A stretch of DNA of 64,000 bases, taken from JBBRHQ01 sp963840235 (GTDB taxonomy: Bacteria; Actinomycetota; Thermoleophilia; Solirubrobacterales; 70-9). The position numbers and the translations under genes were made by a program. The stretch is from positions 62,001-126,000 of the forward strand of contig CAWIYC010000004.1 of assembly GCA_963840235.1 (NCBI GenBank), read 5' to 3'. The notes under the pieces were generated by a model. That model was not told the DNA's origin and made no database searches. It saw only the letters and a list, made by a program, of their open reading frames with translations. Position 1 is the first letter of the stretch. Each line of letters starts with the position of its first letter. Shown here piece by piece: positions 23,341-32,047 of this stretch.

Positions 23341-23757
23341 CTAGCCCTGGCCGGCCACGTTGGCGACGAAGTTGGCGACCTCGTCGGCCTGCTGGCCGCT
23401 GATGATCCCCGGCGGCATCCGCCCCGGGGTGGTGCTGTCGACGCCGTTGTCGATTGCGTTCAGGACCCGTCCCTTGGTCGCCGTGATCGTTTGCTGGGCG
23501 GTCGGCCCGGTCGGCGGGCCTGCGGGCGCCAGGAGCGTGTCGAGATTGGGCCCGAAGTTGCCGTCCGTGCCCGCCGCGTAGAGGGTGTGGCAGGCGCCGC
23601 AGTTGGTCACGAACAGCGTCTTGCCCTGCTGAAGGTCGGAGGGGACGGCTCGCGAGCCCTTGTCGGGGTCACCGCTGGCGTTGAACGCCCACACGGGAAT
23701 CACGACCGCCAGGACGGCGACGAATATCCCGAAGATCACGAATGGCCGTTTGCTCAT
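23341..23757 (-). CDS. membrane-anchored c-type cytochrome
   Basis: 138 aa. One N-terminal membrane helix (FVIFGIFVAVLAVVIPVWAF), then a class I cytochrome c domain. The haem-binding CGACH is in TNCGACHTLYAAG, and the probable Met ligand is in GRMPPGIISG. It should face the outside and carry electrons in respiration. No oxidase genes are near. ATG start at 23757. Confidence 0.88.
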   Translation of the reverse strand: MSKRPFVIFGIFVAVLAVVIPVWAFNASGDPDKGSRAVPSDLQQGKTLFVTNCGACHTLYAAGTDGNFGPNLDTLLAPAGPPTGPTAQQTITATKGRVLNAIDNGVDSTTPGRMPPGIISGQQADEVANFVANVAGQG

Positions 23758-23816
23758 CTCTGCTCGCCGGCGAGGGCTCCTCCGGCGGCCGGGATACTAC
23801 CTGCGGGCGGCCCGGG

Positions 23817-24488
23817 TCAGGCGTGCTCCCGGTACCACGGGCACATCCGCCGCAGGTCGCATTCCCCGCAGCGCGGGGTCGGGCGGCAGAGCTCGCGTCC
23901 ATGCCGGATCAGGTTCATGTGGAACTCGTAGGCGTCGGCGGGATCGGTGATCGCCAGCATCTCGTCGTGGGCCTCCGGGAAGGAGGCGTTGGGACGGAAC
24001 AGCCCCAGGCGTCCACCGACCCTGTAGACGTGGACGTCGACGGGGATCTCGGGGATGCCCCAGGTGAAGATCAGCACGCAGGCCGCCGTCTTCCGCCCCA
24101 CACCCGGCAGCGAGGTGAGGAACTCCATGGATTCCTCCCGGGGCGCCGTCTCGGTCCAGTCGAGGTCCGGACGTGCGCCCAGGCGTCTCAATATCTCCTG
24201 GATCCGCGGCGCCTTCTGCTGTGAGAGGCCACCGGATCGGATCGCCGCCTCGACCTCCTCCACCGGCGCGTCGCGGACCTGCTCCCAGGTGGGGAAGCGG
24301 GCGCGGAGGCCGGCGAAGGCCCGGTCGCGGTTGCGGTCGTTGGTGTTCTGCGAGAGCACGGTGCGGACCAGCTCGGCAATCGGGTGCCCGTGCGGCCTGT
24401 TCACCGGGCGCCCGTACATCTCCCGCAGCCGGTCGCGGATCGCCACCACCCTGCGCCGCGGGGGCCGTCGCCAGGCCCCGCGCGTCAC
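23817..24488 (-). CDS. nth: endonuclease III (DNA glycosylase/AP lyase)
   Basis: 223 aa from GTG 24488, overlapping the upstream kinase stop (GTGA). HhH motif with catalytic Lys: SLPGVGRKTAACVL. The catalytic Asp is in VDVHVYRVGGRL. The C-terminal [4Fe-4S] loop CRPTPRCGECDLRRMC has spacing C-x5-C-x2-C-x5-C, one residue shorter in the first gap than E. coli Nth. Removes oxidised pyrimidines. Open frame upstream of the GTG only shadows the kinase. Confidence 0.92.
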   Translation of the reverse strand: MTRGAWRRPPRRRVVAIRDRLREMYGRPVNRPHGHPIAELVRTVLSQNTNDRNRDRAFAGLRARFPTWEQVRDAPVEEVEAAIRSGGLSQQKAPRIQEILRRLGARPDLDWTETAPREESMEFLTSLPGVGRKTAACVLIFTWGIPEIPVDVHVYRVGGRLGLFRPNASFPEAHDEMLAITDPADAYEFHMNLIRHGRELCRPTPRCGECDLRRMCPWYREHA

Positions 24489-25378
24489 TGCGCTCCCCAG
24501 CCCTCGCAGGCCCGTGCTCCCGCCACGGTCGCGGCCGGCAGGGCCTTCGTCGCCTCCGCGGCATCCCACCCGAGCTCGGCCAGCGCCGCGGCGAGGGTCC
24601 CCATGAAGGCGTCCCCGGCCCCGAGCGGGGCGACGACCGAGACCTGCGGCGATGGCTCGCGGCCGGAGGAGGCCCCGCGCATCACCGCGCCCTCGGCGCC
24701 GAGGGTGACGACGGCCAGCCGCGCCCCCAGCCGGCACAGCGCCGAGGCGGCCGAGGCGGGTTCCTCGACCCCGGTCAGCATCTCCGCCTCTTCGCGGTTG
24801 GTGCGGACGAGGAAGGCGCCGTCGCAGAGCTCCCGGCAGAAGTCGACCGCGGCCTCCATGTTCTCCCAGCGGTTGGGCCGCAGGTTGGGGTCGAAGAGGA
24901 TCGGCACGCCGAGGTCGAGCGCCCGCCGGCGCGCTTGCATCGTCAGCCGCCTCTCGGGCTCCCCGACAAGGGTGTTGGAGCCGAAGACCAGGGCGCTCGC
25001 TTCCGCCATCGCCTCCTCGAGGAAGCGCCCACCGGCCCGCATCGTCTCGGCGATCCCCGAGCCGTAGACCTGGAAGGTCGGCTCGCGGCCCCGGCCGAAG
25101 GTGACGATCGCCAGTGGGGTAGGCGCCGAGGGGACGGTGGCGAGCCAGCCGCAGTGGACGTCCTCGGCCTCGAGGCCGCGGCGCAGCCAGCGCCCCCAGG
25201 CGTCGTCGCCGACGCCGCCCAGGAGGGCCGCGTCGCCGCCGGCGCGCGAGACGGCGACGGCGACGTTCGCCAGGGCGCCACCGGGGTAGGGGACGAAGGC
25301 GTCGGCGTCCTCCGGGGCGTCGAGCTCGCGCTCGCAGACGAGGTCGGCGATCGCCTCGCCGAGGCAGACGATGGTCAA
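24485..25378 (-). CDS. PfkB-family sugar kinase (fructokinase-like)
   Basis: 297 aa. N-terminal VCLGEAIADLV and GGALANVAVAVSRAGGDAAL (sugar site). The ATP/anion-hole motif is PLGAGDAFMGTLAAAL with catalytic Asp; the family usually has DTTGAGDAF. FDPNLRPNRW is typical of fructokinase-like members. The substrate cannot be fixed from sequence. It is translationally coupled to nth by a four-base overlap, though the functions look unrelated. Confidence 0.85.
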   Translation of the reverse strand: MTIVCLGEAIADLVCERELDAPEDADAFVPYPGGALANVAVAVSRAGGDAALLGGVGDDAWGRWLRRGLEAEDVHCGWLATVPSAPTPLAIVTFGRGREPTFQVYGSGIAETMRAGGRFLEEAMAEASALVFGSNTLVGEPERRLTMQARRRALDLGVPILFDPNLRPNRWENMEAAVDFCRELCDGAFLVRTNREEAEMLTGVEEPASAASALCRLGARLAVVTLGAEGAVMRGASSGREPSPQVSVVAPLGAGDAFMGTLAAALAELGWDAAEATKALPAATVAGARACEGWGAQ

Positions 25379-25477
25379 CGGTCTCCGCCGTTCTCGGAAG
25401 GGCCGGTCAAGGACGCTGACCCTAGTGTGATCGCTCGCGCATTAGGCGCTTCACCACCCCTTTACAATTGGGGTCCC

Positions 25478-26251
25478 GTGCGTCTCGCCATTTCCAGAAT
25501 CGGGGAGAGGCTTCCCCGCGGATGGTCAGATGTCTTCCGTCAGCTCGGACTGTTCCTGCTGGCAGACATCTGCTACGAGACCGTGCGCGGAATCGCCGAC
25601 GGCCAGCAGAGCGCCGCCTTCCTCCACGGTCAGCAGGTGATCGACCTCGAGCGCTCGACCCAAACCTTCTTCGAGCCCGGCCTTCAGGGGTTCTTCCTCC
25701 CGGCCCATTGGGTGGTCGACTTCGCCAACCAGGTCTACATGAACAGCCAGTTCGCGATCACGATCGCCTTCCTCGTCTGGCTCTACCTCTTCCGCAACGA
25801 CGCCTTCTACTTCGTCCGCAACATGTTCATGGTGGCCATGGCGTTCGCGCTCGTCGGATACACCCTCTTCCCCACCGCGCCGCCGCGGCTCTACCCGCAA
25901 TACGGGTTCGTCGACACCATCACCGACTTCTCCAACGTCAACCACGACTCGGCCCTGGTCAAGGTCTTCATCAATCCCTACGCCGCGGTGCCGAGCATGC
26001 ACTGCGCCTTCGCGATGATGATCGGCGTCTCCGGTGTCCGGGTCAGCCGGCACTGGTTCACCAAGGCCTTCTGGGCGATTTGGCCGCTGCTGGTCCTCTG
26101 GGTCGTGGTCGTCACCGCCAACCACTACTGGGTCGACGCTGCGCTCGGTTGGATGGTCGCCGCCGCCTCGGCCTTCGTCGCCGTCAGGCTTGCCCGGGTG
26201 CGACCCGAGGTCTGGGGTTGGCGCTGGACGCCACGCGAGGCCGAGGCCTAG
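25478..26251 (+). CDS. PAP2-superfamily membrane phosphatase/phosphoinositol transferase (Aur1-like)
   Basis: 257 aa from GTG 25478. About six membrane helices. The PAP2 active site is YAAVPSMHCAFAMM (PSMH motif) plus NHYWVDAALGW (His and Asp). This arrangement is that of the PAP2_3/Aur1 branch, which includes inositol-phosphoryl transferases and lipid phosphatases. TACAAT lies nine bases before the start with no Shine-Dalgarno, suggesting a leaderless mRNA. It is followed by a CDP-alcohol phosphatidyltransferase and inositol-phosphate synthase, so it may remove phosphate from phosphatidylinositol phosphate or transfer the head group. Confidence 0.85.
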   Translation: MRLAISRIGERLPRGWSDVFRQLGLFLLADICYETVRGIADGQQSAAFLHGQQVIDLERSTQTFFEPGLQGFFLPAHWVVDFANQVYMNSQFAITIAFLVWLYLFRNDAFYFVRNMFMVAMAFALVGYTLFPTAPPRLYPQYGFVDTITDFSNVNHDSALVKVFINPYAAVPSMHCAFAMMIGVSGVRVSRHWFTKAFWAIWPLLVLWVVVVTANHYWVDAALGWMVAAASAFVAVRLARVRPEVWGWRWTPREAEA

Positions 26252-26310
26252 CCGCGCCGGGAACTCCGCGGCTGCGCGCCACCGGGCGCCGATGATCTAG
26301 CCTCACGGCG

Positions 26311-26982
26311 ATGGAATCTTCGGCGCCCCCAAGGGCCCCCGGCGGCGGGCGCGACGGCCGCCAGGCCCGCAGCGCACAGGAGTTCCGCGCCTACGCCCGC
26401 GACCGCCTGATCGAGTCCCGGCTGACGCCGAACGCGATCTCGATCGTCGGCCTGATCCTCAACCTCGCCGCCGCGGCGCTGGTAACCCAGCGGCTCTTCT
26501 TCCTCGCCGGCATCGCCTTCATCGTCGGCTCGATCATGGACACCCTCGACGGCCGTTACTCGCGGATGTCGGGAAAGGGGACCCTGTTCGGAGCCTTCCT
26601 CGACTCGACCCTGGATCGGATCGAGGAGGGGATTGTGCTGGCCGCGGTCGCCGGCTACTTCGCCGCCCAGGGCGACGACTTCGCCGCCGCGATGTGCGTG
26701 ATCGTCGTCCTCGGCTCGCTGATGGTCTCCTACACCCGGGCCCGGGCCGAGGCGATCGGGGTCGAGTGCAAAGTCGGATTGGCGACCAGGCCCGTGCGAG
26801 TGGTGATACTTTCGATCGGCCTCGTTTTCGCCAAGGGCGCCGGGCTCGGGGACTTCGAGCTGTTGGCGCCGGCGATCTACGCGATGGCGGTGCTGACCTG
26901 GATCACGGTGGTCCAGCGCGTGTGGCACGTCCGCAACGAGCTCGCCGGCGAGGCGCCCACGAGGATCGCCGACGACGACTGA
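26311..26982 (+). CDS. CDP-alcohol phosphatidyltransferase, probable phosphatidylinositol-phosphate synthase
   Basis: 223 aa, six membrane helices. The family motif D-x2-D-G-x3-R...G-x3-D-x3-D is intact as DTLDGRYSRMSGKGTLFGAF followed by LDSTLDR. The next gene makes inositol-3-phosphate, so the likely acceptor is inositol phosphate with CDP-diacylglycerol as donor; that assignment is inference from context. ATG at 26311. TAGCCT sits seven bases upstream without a Shine-Dalgarno, a leaderless pattern. Confidence 0.85.
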   Translation: MESSAPPRAPGGGRDGRQARSAQEFRAYARDRLIESRLTPNAISIVGLILNLAAAALVTQRLFFLAGIAFIVGSIMDTLDGRYSRMSGKGTLFGAFLDSTLDRIEEGIVLAAVAGYFAAQGDDFAAAMCVIVVLGSLMVSYTRARAEAIGVECKVGLATRPVRVVILSIGLVFAKGAGLGDFELLAPAIYAMAVLTWITVVQRVWHVRNELAGEAPTRIADDD

Positions 26983-27057
26983 GATGTGACCGACCTGTAA
27001 CCAGAACCGGCCTGGGGTGTGGTTTTCCTCCCAGCCTGATCAGGAGGACTCGACCTT

Positions 27058-28251
27058 ATGAGCAAGACCAACGGAACAAGCGGCCACGCCAACGGCGCCG
27101 CGGGCACGGACGAGAAGGTCCGGGTTGCGATCGTCGGCGTCGGCAATTGCGCCAACGCCTTCATCCAGGGCGTTCAGTACTACAGGGACGCCGACCCCGC
27201 CGAGCAGGTCCCGGGCCTGATGCACGTCGACCTGGGCGGCTACCACGTCCGCGACATCGAGTTCGTCGCGGCCTTCGACATCGACGCCGAGAAGGTCGGC
27301 AAGGATCTCTCCGAGGCGATGTGGTCTGGTCAGAACGACACGATCAAGTTTGCCGACGTCCACGAGATCGGGGTCAAGGTAGAGCGCGGCATGACCCACG
27401 ACGGTCTCGGCAAGTACCTGAAGGAGAAGATCAAGAAGGCGCCCGGCCCGACCGCCGACATCGTCGGCATCCTCAAGGAGACCAGAGCGGACGTCCTCGT
27501 CTGCTACCTCCCGGTCGGCTCCGAAGACGCGACCAAGTGGTACGTCGAGCAGGCCCTCGCCGCCGGCGTCGGTTTCGTCAACTGCCTCCCGGTCTTCATC
27601 GCCCGCGAGGACTACTGGGACGAGCGCTTCAGCGAGGCCGGCCTGCCGATCATCGGCGACGACATCAAGTCCCAGGTCGGGGCGACGATCGTCCACCGCC
27701 AGCTCGCCCGCCTGTTCCACGACCGCGGGGTGCTGATGGAGCGGACCTCGCAGCTCAACGTCGGCGGCAACATGGACTTCTACAACATGCTCGAGCGCGA
27801 GCGGCTGGATTCGAAGAAGATCTCCAAGACCAACGCTGTCACCTCGATCATGGGCCACGATCTGCCGGAGGAGGACGTCCACGTTGGCCCCTCCGATTAC
27901 GTTGCCTGGCTCACCGATCGCAAGTGGGCCCACATCCGGCTCGAAGGGCGTTCCTTCGGGGACGTCCCCCTCAACATCGAGCTCAAGCTCGAGGTCTGGG
28001 ACTCGCCGAACTCGGCCGGCGTCGTCATTGACGCGGTGCGGATCATCAAGCTGGCGCTCAACAACGGCGTCTCCGGCCAGCTCGACGGCCCCTCCAGCTA
28101 CCTGATGAAGTCGCCCCATAGCCAGCGCCCCGACGACGAGGCGCGGGAGCAGACCGATGAGTTCATCGCTACCTACGCGCGCAAGAACACCCCGGTCGCG
28201 GGCGCGACCAAGGTCGGGAAGGCCGAGCAGGAGACAGAGGCCAAGGCCTAG
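27058..28251 (+). CDS. ino1: inositol-3-phosphate synthase
   Basis: 397 aa. Converts glucose-6-phosphate to inositol-3-phosphate with an internal NAD redox cycle. NAD site VRVAIVGVGNCANAFIQGVQ. Conserved GDDIKSQVGATIVHR and LNVGGNMDFYNM blocks. The C-terminal domain includes DSPNSAGVVIDAVRI. ATG start with AGGAGGA upstream, in contrast to the leaderless neighbours. It supplies the head group for the adjacent lipid synthase. Confidence 0.96.
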   Translation: MSKTNGTSGHANGAAGTDEKVRVAIVGVGNCANAFIQGVQYYRDADPAEQVPGLMHVDLGGYHVRDIEFVAAFDIDAEKVGKDLSEAMWSGQNDTIKFADVHEIGVKVERGMTHDGLGKYLKEKIKKAPGPTADIVGILKETRADVLVCYLPVGSEDATKWYVEQALAAGVGFVNCLPVFIAREDYWDERFSEAGLPIIGDDIKSQVGATIVHRQLARLFHDRGVLMERTSQLNVGGNMDFYNMLERERLDSKKISKTNAVTSIMGHDLPEEDVHVGPSDYVAWLTDRKWAHIRLEGRSFGDVPLNIELKLEVWDSPNSAGVVIDAVRIIKLALNNGVSGQLDGPSSYLMKSPHSQRPDDEAREQTDEFIATYARKNTPVAGATKVGKAEQETEAKA

Positions 28252-28288
28252 TCGGCCGTCCCCGCTGCGCTGCAGCGCCCCGCCCCCG

Positions 28289-28341
28289 CTCGCGAGACTT
28301 CACTGAGTCACCCTATTGGTGACGGATATCACTCTCGCGAG
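28289..28341. terminator. nested inverted repeat between convergent genes (candidate bidirectional terminator)
   Basis: Outer arms CTCGCGAG at 28289-28296 and 28334-28341 (self-complementary), inner arms GTCACC (28307-28312) and GGTGAC (28318-28323). It lies in the gap between ino1 and the convergent MBL-fold gene. No strong T-run was seen. Confidence 0.35.
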
Positions 28342-28351
28342 CGCGATCTCG

Positions 28352-29359
28352 CTAGCGCGATCGGCCCCCGGCGAGCTCCCAGCGGCGCGGATCGCTGCCC
28401 TCGACCGGGATCGCCTCGCCGAGCAGCGCCAGGTGGTCGAGGTAGGCCAGCGCCAGCTGTAGCCCCAGGGTCGCGGTCGCAGGGTTGAGGTTCTCGCGGC
28501 CGACAAGGTCCGGGACCGTCTCGAAGGCCGTTTTCGGGCCGTCAGCCAGCGACTTCCGGATGCGCGCGGTCTGCTCGGCGGCCAGCTCGCGGTAGGCGGC
28601 GATCTTTGCCCCGGTGTCGCGGAAGGGGCGCCCGTGACCGGCCAGGCAGAGGCCGGTGTCGAGGCCTTCGACCACCATCAGGCTGTTCAGGAACTCGCCC
28701 ACGGGATCGGGGGTGTGGCCGTAGTCGTAGAACAGAGAGACGCGGCCGAGCAGGTGGTCGCCGGAGATCAGCAGCCGCCGCTCGGGCTGGTGCAGGACGA
28801 CGTGCGAGGGGGCATGGCCCGGGGTCTCGTGGACCTGCCAGGCGCCGAGGTCGGTCTCGACCTCCACCCCCGGCAGGAGGTCGCGGTCCGGCGCCAGCAC
28901 CCCGTCGATGCCGGTGTCCACTCCACGGCGGCTGGCCTCGTAGCGCTCAAGGGCCCAGCCGGGGACGCCGCTCTGGCGAGCGACCTCGAGGCGGCGGTCG
29001 AGGGCGGCGTCGGGGTCGTCGATGAGGCGGCGGATGTGCTCCCAGGCGGGGTGGATCCAGAGCTCGCACCCAGCCGCCTCGGTGATCGGGGCAGCGAGGC
29101 CGCAGTGGTCGACGTGGGCGTGGGTGCAGACGACCAGGCGCACGTCGATGAGCGCGAAGCCGGCCTGCGCCAGGGCCAGTTCCATCTGCTGCAGCCGCCC
29201 CTCTCCGCCGATGCCGGTGTCGAAGAGGACGGCGCCGCCGTCGGCGGCGACGGCGAAGGCGTTGCCGTGCGGCACCCCCGGCCAGGGCAGCGGCAGGCGC
29301 AGGCGCCAGACCCCCGGCAGGATCCGGTCGGTGCGCGGCATCTCCGGGGCGGAGCCCAT
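28352..29359 (-). CDS. metallo-beta-lactamase-fold hydrolase
   Basis: 335 aa. The binuclear metal site is THAHVDHCG, with downstream His in HETPGHAPSHV and the Asp/His of SGDHLLGRV. The C-terminus has an extra helical domain (AELAAEQTARIRKSLADG). Members act as thioesterases, lactonases or phosphodiesterases; the substrate is unknown. The start may be the second Met (MPRTDRILPGVW), 18 bases downstream. It is divergent from the GT4-PHP gene with only 48 bp between. Confidence 0.85.
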   Translation of the reverse strand: MGSAPEMPRTDRILPGVWRLRLPLPWPGVPHGNAFAVAADGGAVLFDTGIGGEGRLQQMELALAQAGFALIDVRLVVCTHAHVDHCGLAAPITEAAGCELWIHPAWEHIRRLIDDPDAALDRRLEVARQSGVPGWALERYEASRRGVDTGIDGVLAPDRDLLPGVEVETDLGAWQVHETPGHAPSHVVLHQPERRLLISGDHLLGRVSLFYDYGHTPDPVGEFLNSLMVVEGLDTGLCLAGHGRPFRDTGAKIAAYRELAAEQTARIRKSLADGPKTAFETVPDLVGRENLNPATATLGLQLALAYLDHLALLGEAIPVEGSDPRRWELAGGRSR

Positions 29360-29407
29360 CGGCGGATGCTCTCAGACCGCCGGCGGGGGCTGGCTTATGC
29401 TCCCCCG

Positions 29408-31363
29408 GTGCCCTCCGGTGAGCCCCTGCGGATAGTCCAGGTCTCGCCCCACCCATGGGGCTCGCGACACGAGGTCAACGAGTTCGTCGAGCGCGTCTCG
29501 GCCGAGCTGGCGGGGCGCGGCCACCGTGTCCTCATCGCGGCTCTCTCGGAGTCCCGGGCCCAGGTGCGATCGTCACGGGCGGCGATCGCGGGCGCCCGCG
29601 AGCGACCCGACTCGCTCTTCGTCGCAGGCGAGCCGCGGATGCTCGCGGTCGGTGGCGGCGTGCCTCTGCCGCGGGGCCCGCGCCCGCGCCCGGCCCCGGT
29701 GCCGGTGGACGCCGGCCGCGCCCTCGAGGCGCTGTTCGGCTCGGTCCCGCTTGACATCGTCCACGTTCACGAGCCCTTCGGGCCGAGCGTCTCCTCCACC
29801 GCCCTGCGGCATTCCTTCTCGCTCAACGTCGGCACCTTCCACGAGCCGCAGGAGCGCCTGTTTTCGACCCATATCGCCAGGCCGCTGGTCGAGATCTTCT
29901 TCGGCCGCCTCGACGTCCGCACCGTCACCTCGGCGGTGACGGGGGAGTTGCTCGAGCGCTACTTTCCCGGCAGCTATGACCTGGTGCGGCCGGGCGCCGA
30001 CCCGGCCGAGCGCGCCGAGCCCGCCGCCGGCGAGCCGCTGCGGATCGCCTTCTGCCTCGAGGAGGAGCGCGGCGCCCTGCGGTTGTTCCTGCGCGCCCTC
30101 CGCCGCCTTCCCGCCGGGCTCGACTGGCGCGCCGCGATCTGGACCGCGGACGGATCGGACCCGGCGTCCTTGAGGATCTCACGCAAGCTGCGGGAGCGGG
30201 TCGAAGTGGTCAGCTCGGGGGGGTCCACAGAGGCCGAGTTGATGGCCGCCAGCGACGTGGTCGTCGCCGCCTCCGGGGGCCCGATGCCGGCCGCCGGCGT
30301 GATCCGCCGCGCCCTCGCCGCCGGCGCGGTGCCGGTCGTCTCGCGGCTGCCGGTCTACACCGAGCTGGTCGCAGAGGGAGAGCTGGGGCCGATGTTCCCC
30401 CCAGGCGACGCCGACACCCTCGCCGGCCAGCTGTCCCGCCTCGGAGTTGATCGCCCGGCCCTGGAGAGGATGCGTAAGAAGGCGGCCTCGGCCGGAGCCG
30501 GGCGCCGATGGTCCGATGTTGCCGACGACCTCGAGGCTCTCTACGCCGGCGTCGCCGCGCTCCGGCACGATCCCGCCGGGAATTCCCAGGTCCGCCGCCG
30601 GATCGCCCGCCGCAAGCTGATCGAGGTCGACCTGCACATGCACACCGATCACTCCCCGGACTGCGCCACCCCGGTCGAGGTGCTGCTCGAGACCGCCCGC
30701 GACCGCGGCCTCGGCGCGATCGCGATCACCGACCACAACGTCGTTTCGGGCGCGCTCGCGGCGAGCGAGATCGCCGAGGGGATGGACGAGCTCAAGGTGA
30801 TAGTCGCCGAGGAGGTGAAGACGGCCGAGCAGGGAGAGGTGATCGGCCTCTTCCTCACCGAGAGGATCCCGCGCGGGATGACGATGGCCGAGACGATCGC
30901 CGAGATCCGACGACAGGGCGGGCTCGTCTACGTCCCGCATCCCTTCGACCGGCTGCACTCGGTGCCCGATTACGAGCACCTGCTGGAGATGGTCGAGGAG
31001 ATCGACATCCTCGAAGTCTTCAACCCGCGGGTGGCGCTGACCGCCTTCAACGACGAGGCTGAGCGCTTCGCCGCCAAGTACCGGATCGTCGCCGGAGCCG
31101 GGTCGGACAGCCACGTCGCCCAGGGGCTCGGCAGCGTGCGCCAGCGCATCCACGACTTCGAGGGGCCGGAGGAGTTCCTCGAGGCGATGCGCGACGCCGA
31201 CATCACACGCAAGCACAAGAACCTGGTCTACGTGCAGGCGCTGAAGTTCCTCCAGACCACCGGGCGCCCGAAGGCGCCGAAGCGCACGGTCTCCGATCCC
31301 AAGCCGGTGCGCGGTGGGCGGCCGCGCCGGCCGGGGCGCCGCCGACCGGCGAGCAAGAGCTGA
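29408..31363 (+). CDS. PimA-like GT4 glycosyltransferase fused to a PHP phosphoesterase domain
   Basis: 651 aa from GTG 29408, with TATGCT six bases upstream and no Shine-Dalgarno. Residues 1 to about 385 are a GT-B fold: IVQVSPHPWGSRHEVNEFVE, then IVHVHEPFGPSVSSTALRHS and VGTFHEP, which parallel PimA (phosphatidylinositol mannosyltransferase). The donor-domain E-x7-E-like region lies near PMPAAGVIRRALAAGAVPVV. From about residue 410 a complete PHP metal site follows: DLHMHTDHS, ITDHN, VAEEVKT, VPHPFDR and GSDSH. The stop overlaps the next ATG (TGATG). A phosphatidylinositol-glycan role is inferred from context. Confidence 0.85.
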   Translation: MPSGEPLRIVQVSPHPWGSRHEVNEFVERVSAELAGRGHRVLIAALSESRAQVRSSRAAIAGARERPDSLFVAGEPRMLAVGGGVPLPRGPRPRPAPVPVDAGRALEALFGSVPLDIVHVHEPFGPSVSSTALRHSFSLNVGTFHEPQERLFSTHIARPLVEIFFGRLDVRTVTSAVTGELLERYFPGSYDLVRPGADPAERAEPAAGEPLRIAFCLEEERGALRLFLRALRRLPAGLDWRAAIWTADGSDPASLRISRKLRERVEVVSSGGSTEAELMAASDVVVAASGGPMPAAGVIRRALAAGAVPVVSRLPVYTELVAEGELGPMFPPGDADTLAGQLSRLGVDRPALERMRKKAASAGAGRRWSDVADDLEALYAGVAALRHDPAGNSQVRRRIARRKLIEVDLHMHTDHSPDCATPVEVLLETARDRGLGAIAITDHNVVSGALAASEIAEGMDELKVIVAEEVKTAEQGEVIGLFLTERIPRGMTMAETIAEIRRQGGLVYVPHPFDRLHSVPDYEHLLEMVEEIDILEVFNPRVALTAFNDEAERFAAKYRIVAGAGSDSHVAQGLGSVRQRIHDFEGPEEFLEAMRDADITRKHKNLVYVQALKFLQTTGRPKAPKRTVSDPKPVRGGRPRRPGRRRPASKS

Positions 31364-32025
31364 TGCAGGGCGCCCGCCGGAAAGGAGCCGCGGCCGGGCC
31401 GTCAAAGAATGCGCCGACGATGCCTGCGACCGACGACGAGATCAGGGAGAAGTACCTCGAGCGCGCGATCCGCGAGCTCAACCAGCTGACCCGGGAGGTT
31501 CAGGAGTGCGAGTACTGCCCCCGCGGCAAGCTGATGCCGGTGCTCGGGTCCGGCCATCCCCAGGCGGACATCATGATGCTCAAGCGCGCTCCGAGCGCGG
31601 CCGAGATCGAGGAGGGAGTCGCCTTCTACGGGCGCACCGGCAACGCCCTGATGAAGAGCTTCAAGCGCCTCGGGATCGATCCCCTGGTCATCTACGGCAC
31701 CCTCTGCGTCAAGTGCCCGATCGCCGACCCCGACCTCGCTGCAGAGCAGTGCGTCGGCAGGTTGCTGGAGGAGATCGCGATCGTGCAGCCGAAGATCGTC
31801 GTCGTCATGGGGGAGCCGGCCCTGACCGTGCTCAACCGCATCAACGTCCCCCTCTCGCGCCCACTCGAATCACGCGAGGGCGAGGTGCAGGCCTTCACCC
31901 CGACGACCGACGCCCTCTACACGCCCGACATCGACGACTCGCTCGATGAGGAGGGCGCCAAGCAGCGCTTCTGGCGCGCCTTCCGCATGCTCGGCGACTG
32001 GTACGACGAGCTGCCGCCTTACTGA
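31363..32025 (+). CDS. divergent Fe-S uracil-DNA glycosylase-like protein
   Basis: 220 aa. Four cysteines, C49-x2-C52 then C115-x14-C130, match the [4Fe-4S] ligand spacing of family 4 UDGs, and the overall length fits. The usual active-site GEAPG is replaced by MLKRAPSAA, and the C-terminal HPS motif is not seen (TPTTD at that point). It may be a non-uracil glycosylase or a non-catalytic relative. Translationally coupled to the GT4-PHP gene by TGATG, which is unexpected for a repair protein. Confidence 0.75.
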   Translation: MQGARRKGAAAGPSKNAPTMPATDDEIREKYLERAIRELNQLTREVQECEYCPRGKLMPVLGSGHPQADIMMLKRAPSAAEIEEGVAFYGRTGNALMKSFKRLGIDPLVIYGTLCVKCPIADPDLAAEQCVGRLLEEIAIVQPKIVVVMGEPALTVLNRINVPLSRPLESREGEVQAFTPTTDALYTPDIDDSLDEEGAKQRFWRAFRMLGDWYDELPPY

Positions 32026-32047
32026 GCCTTTTGGGCTGCCGCGCCGC

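Noticed and set aside
24173..25477. Long upstream extension of the PAP2-type gene
   Set aside because: It runs antisense to nth and the PfkB kinase. The real protein starts at GTG 25478 behind a promoter-like TACAAT.
28634..29407. Upstream extension of the GT4-PHP gene to 909 codons
   Set aside because: The extension is antisense to the MBL-fold gene; the family N-terminus (LRIVQVSPHPWG) begins just after GTG 29408.
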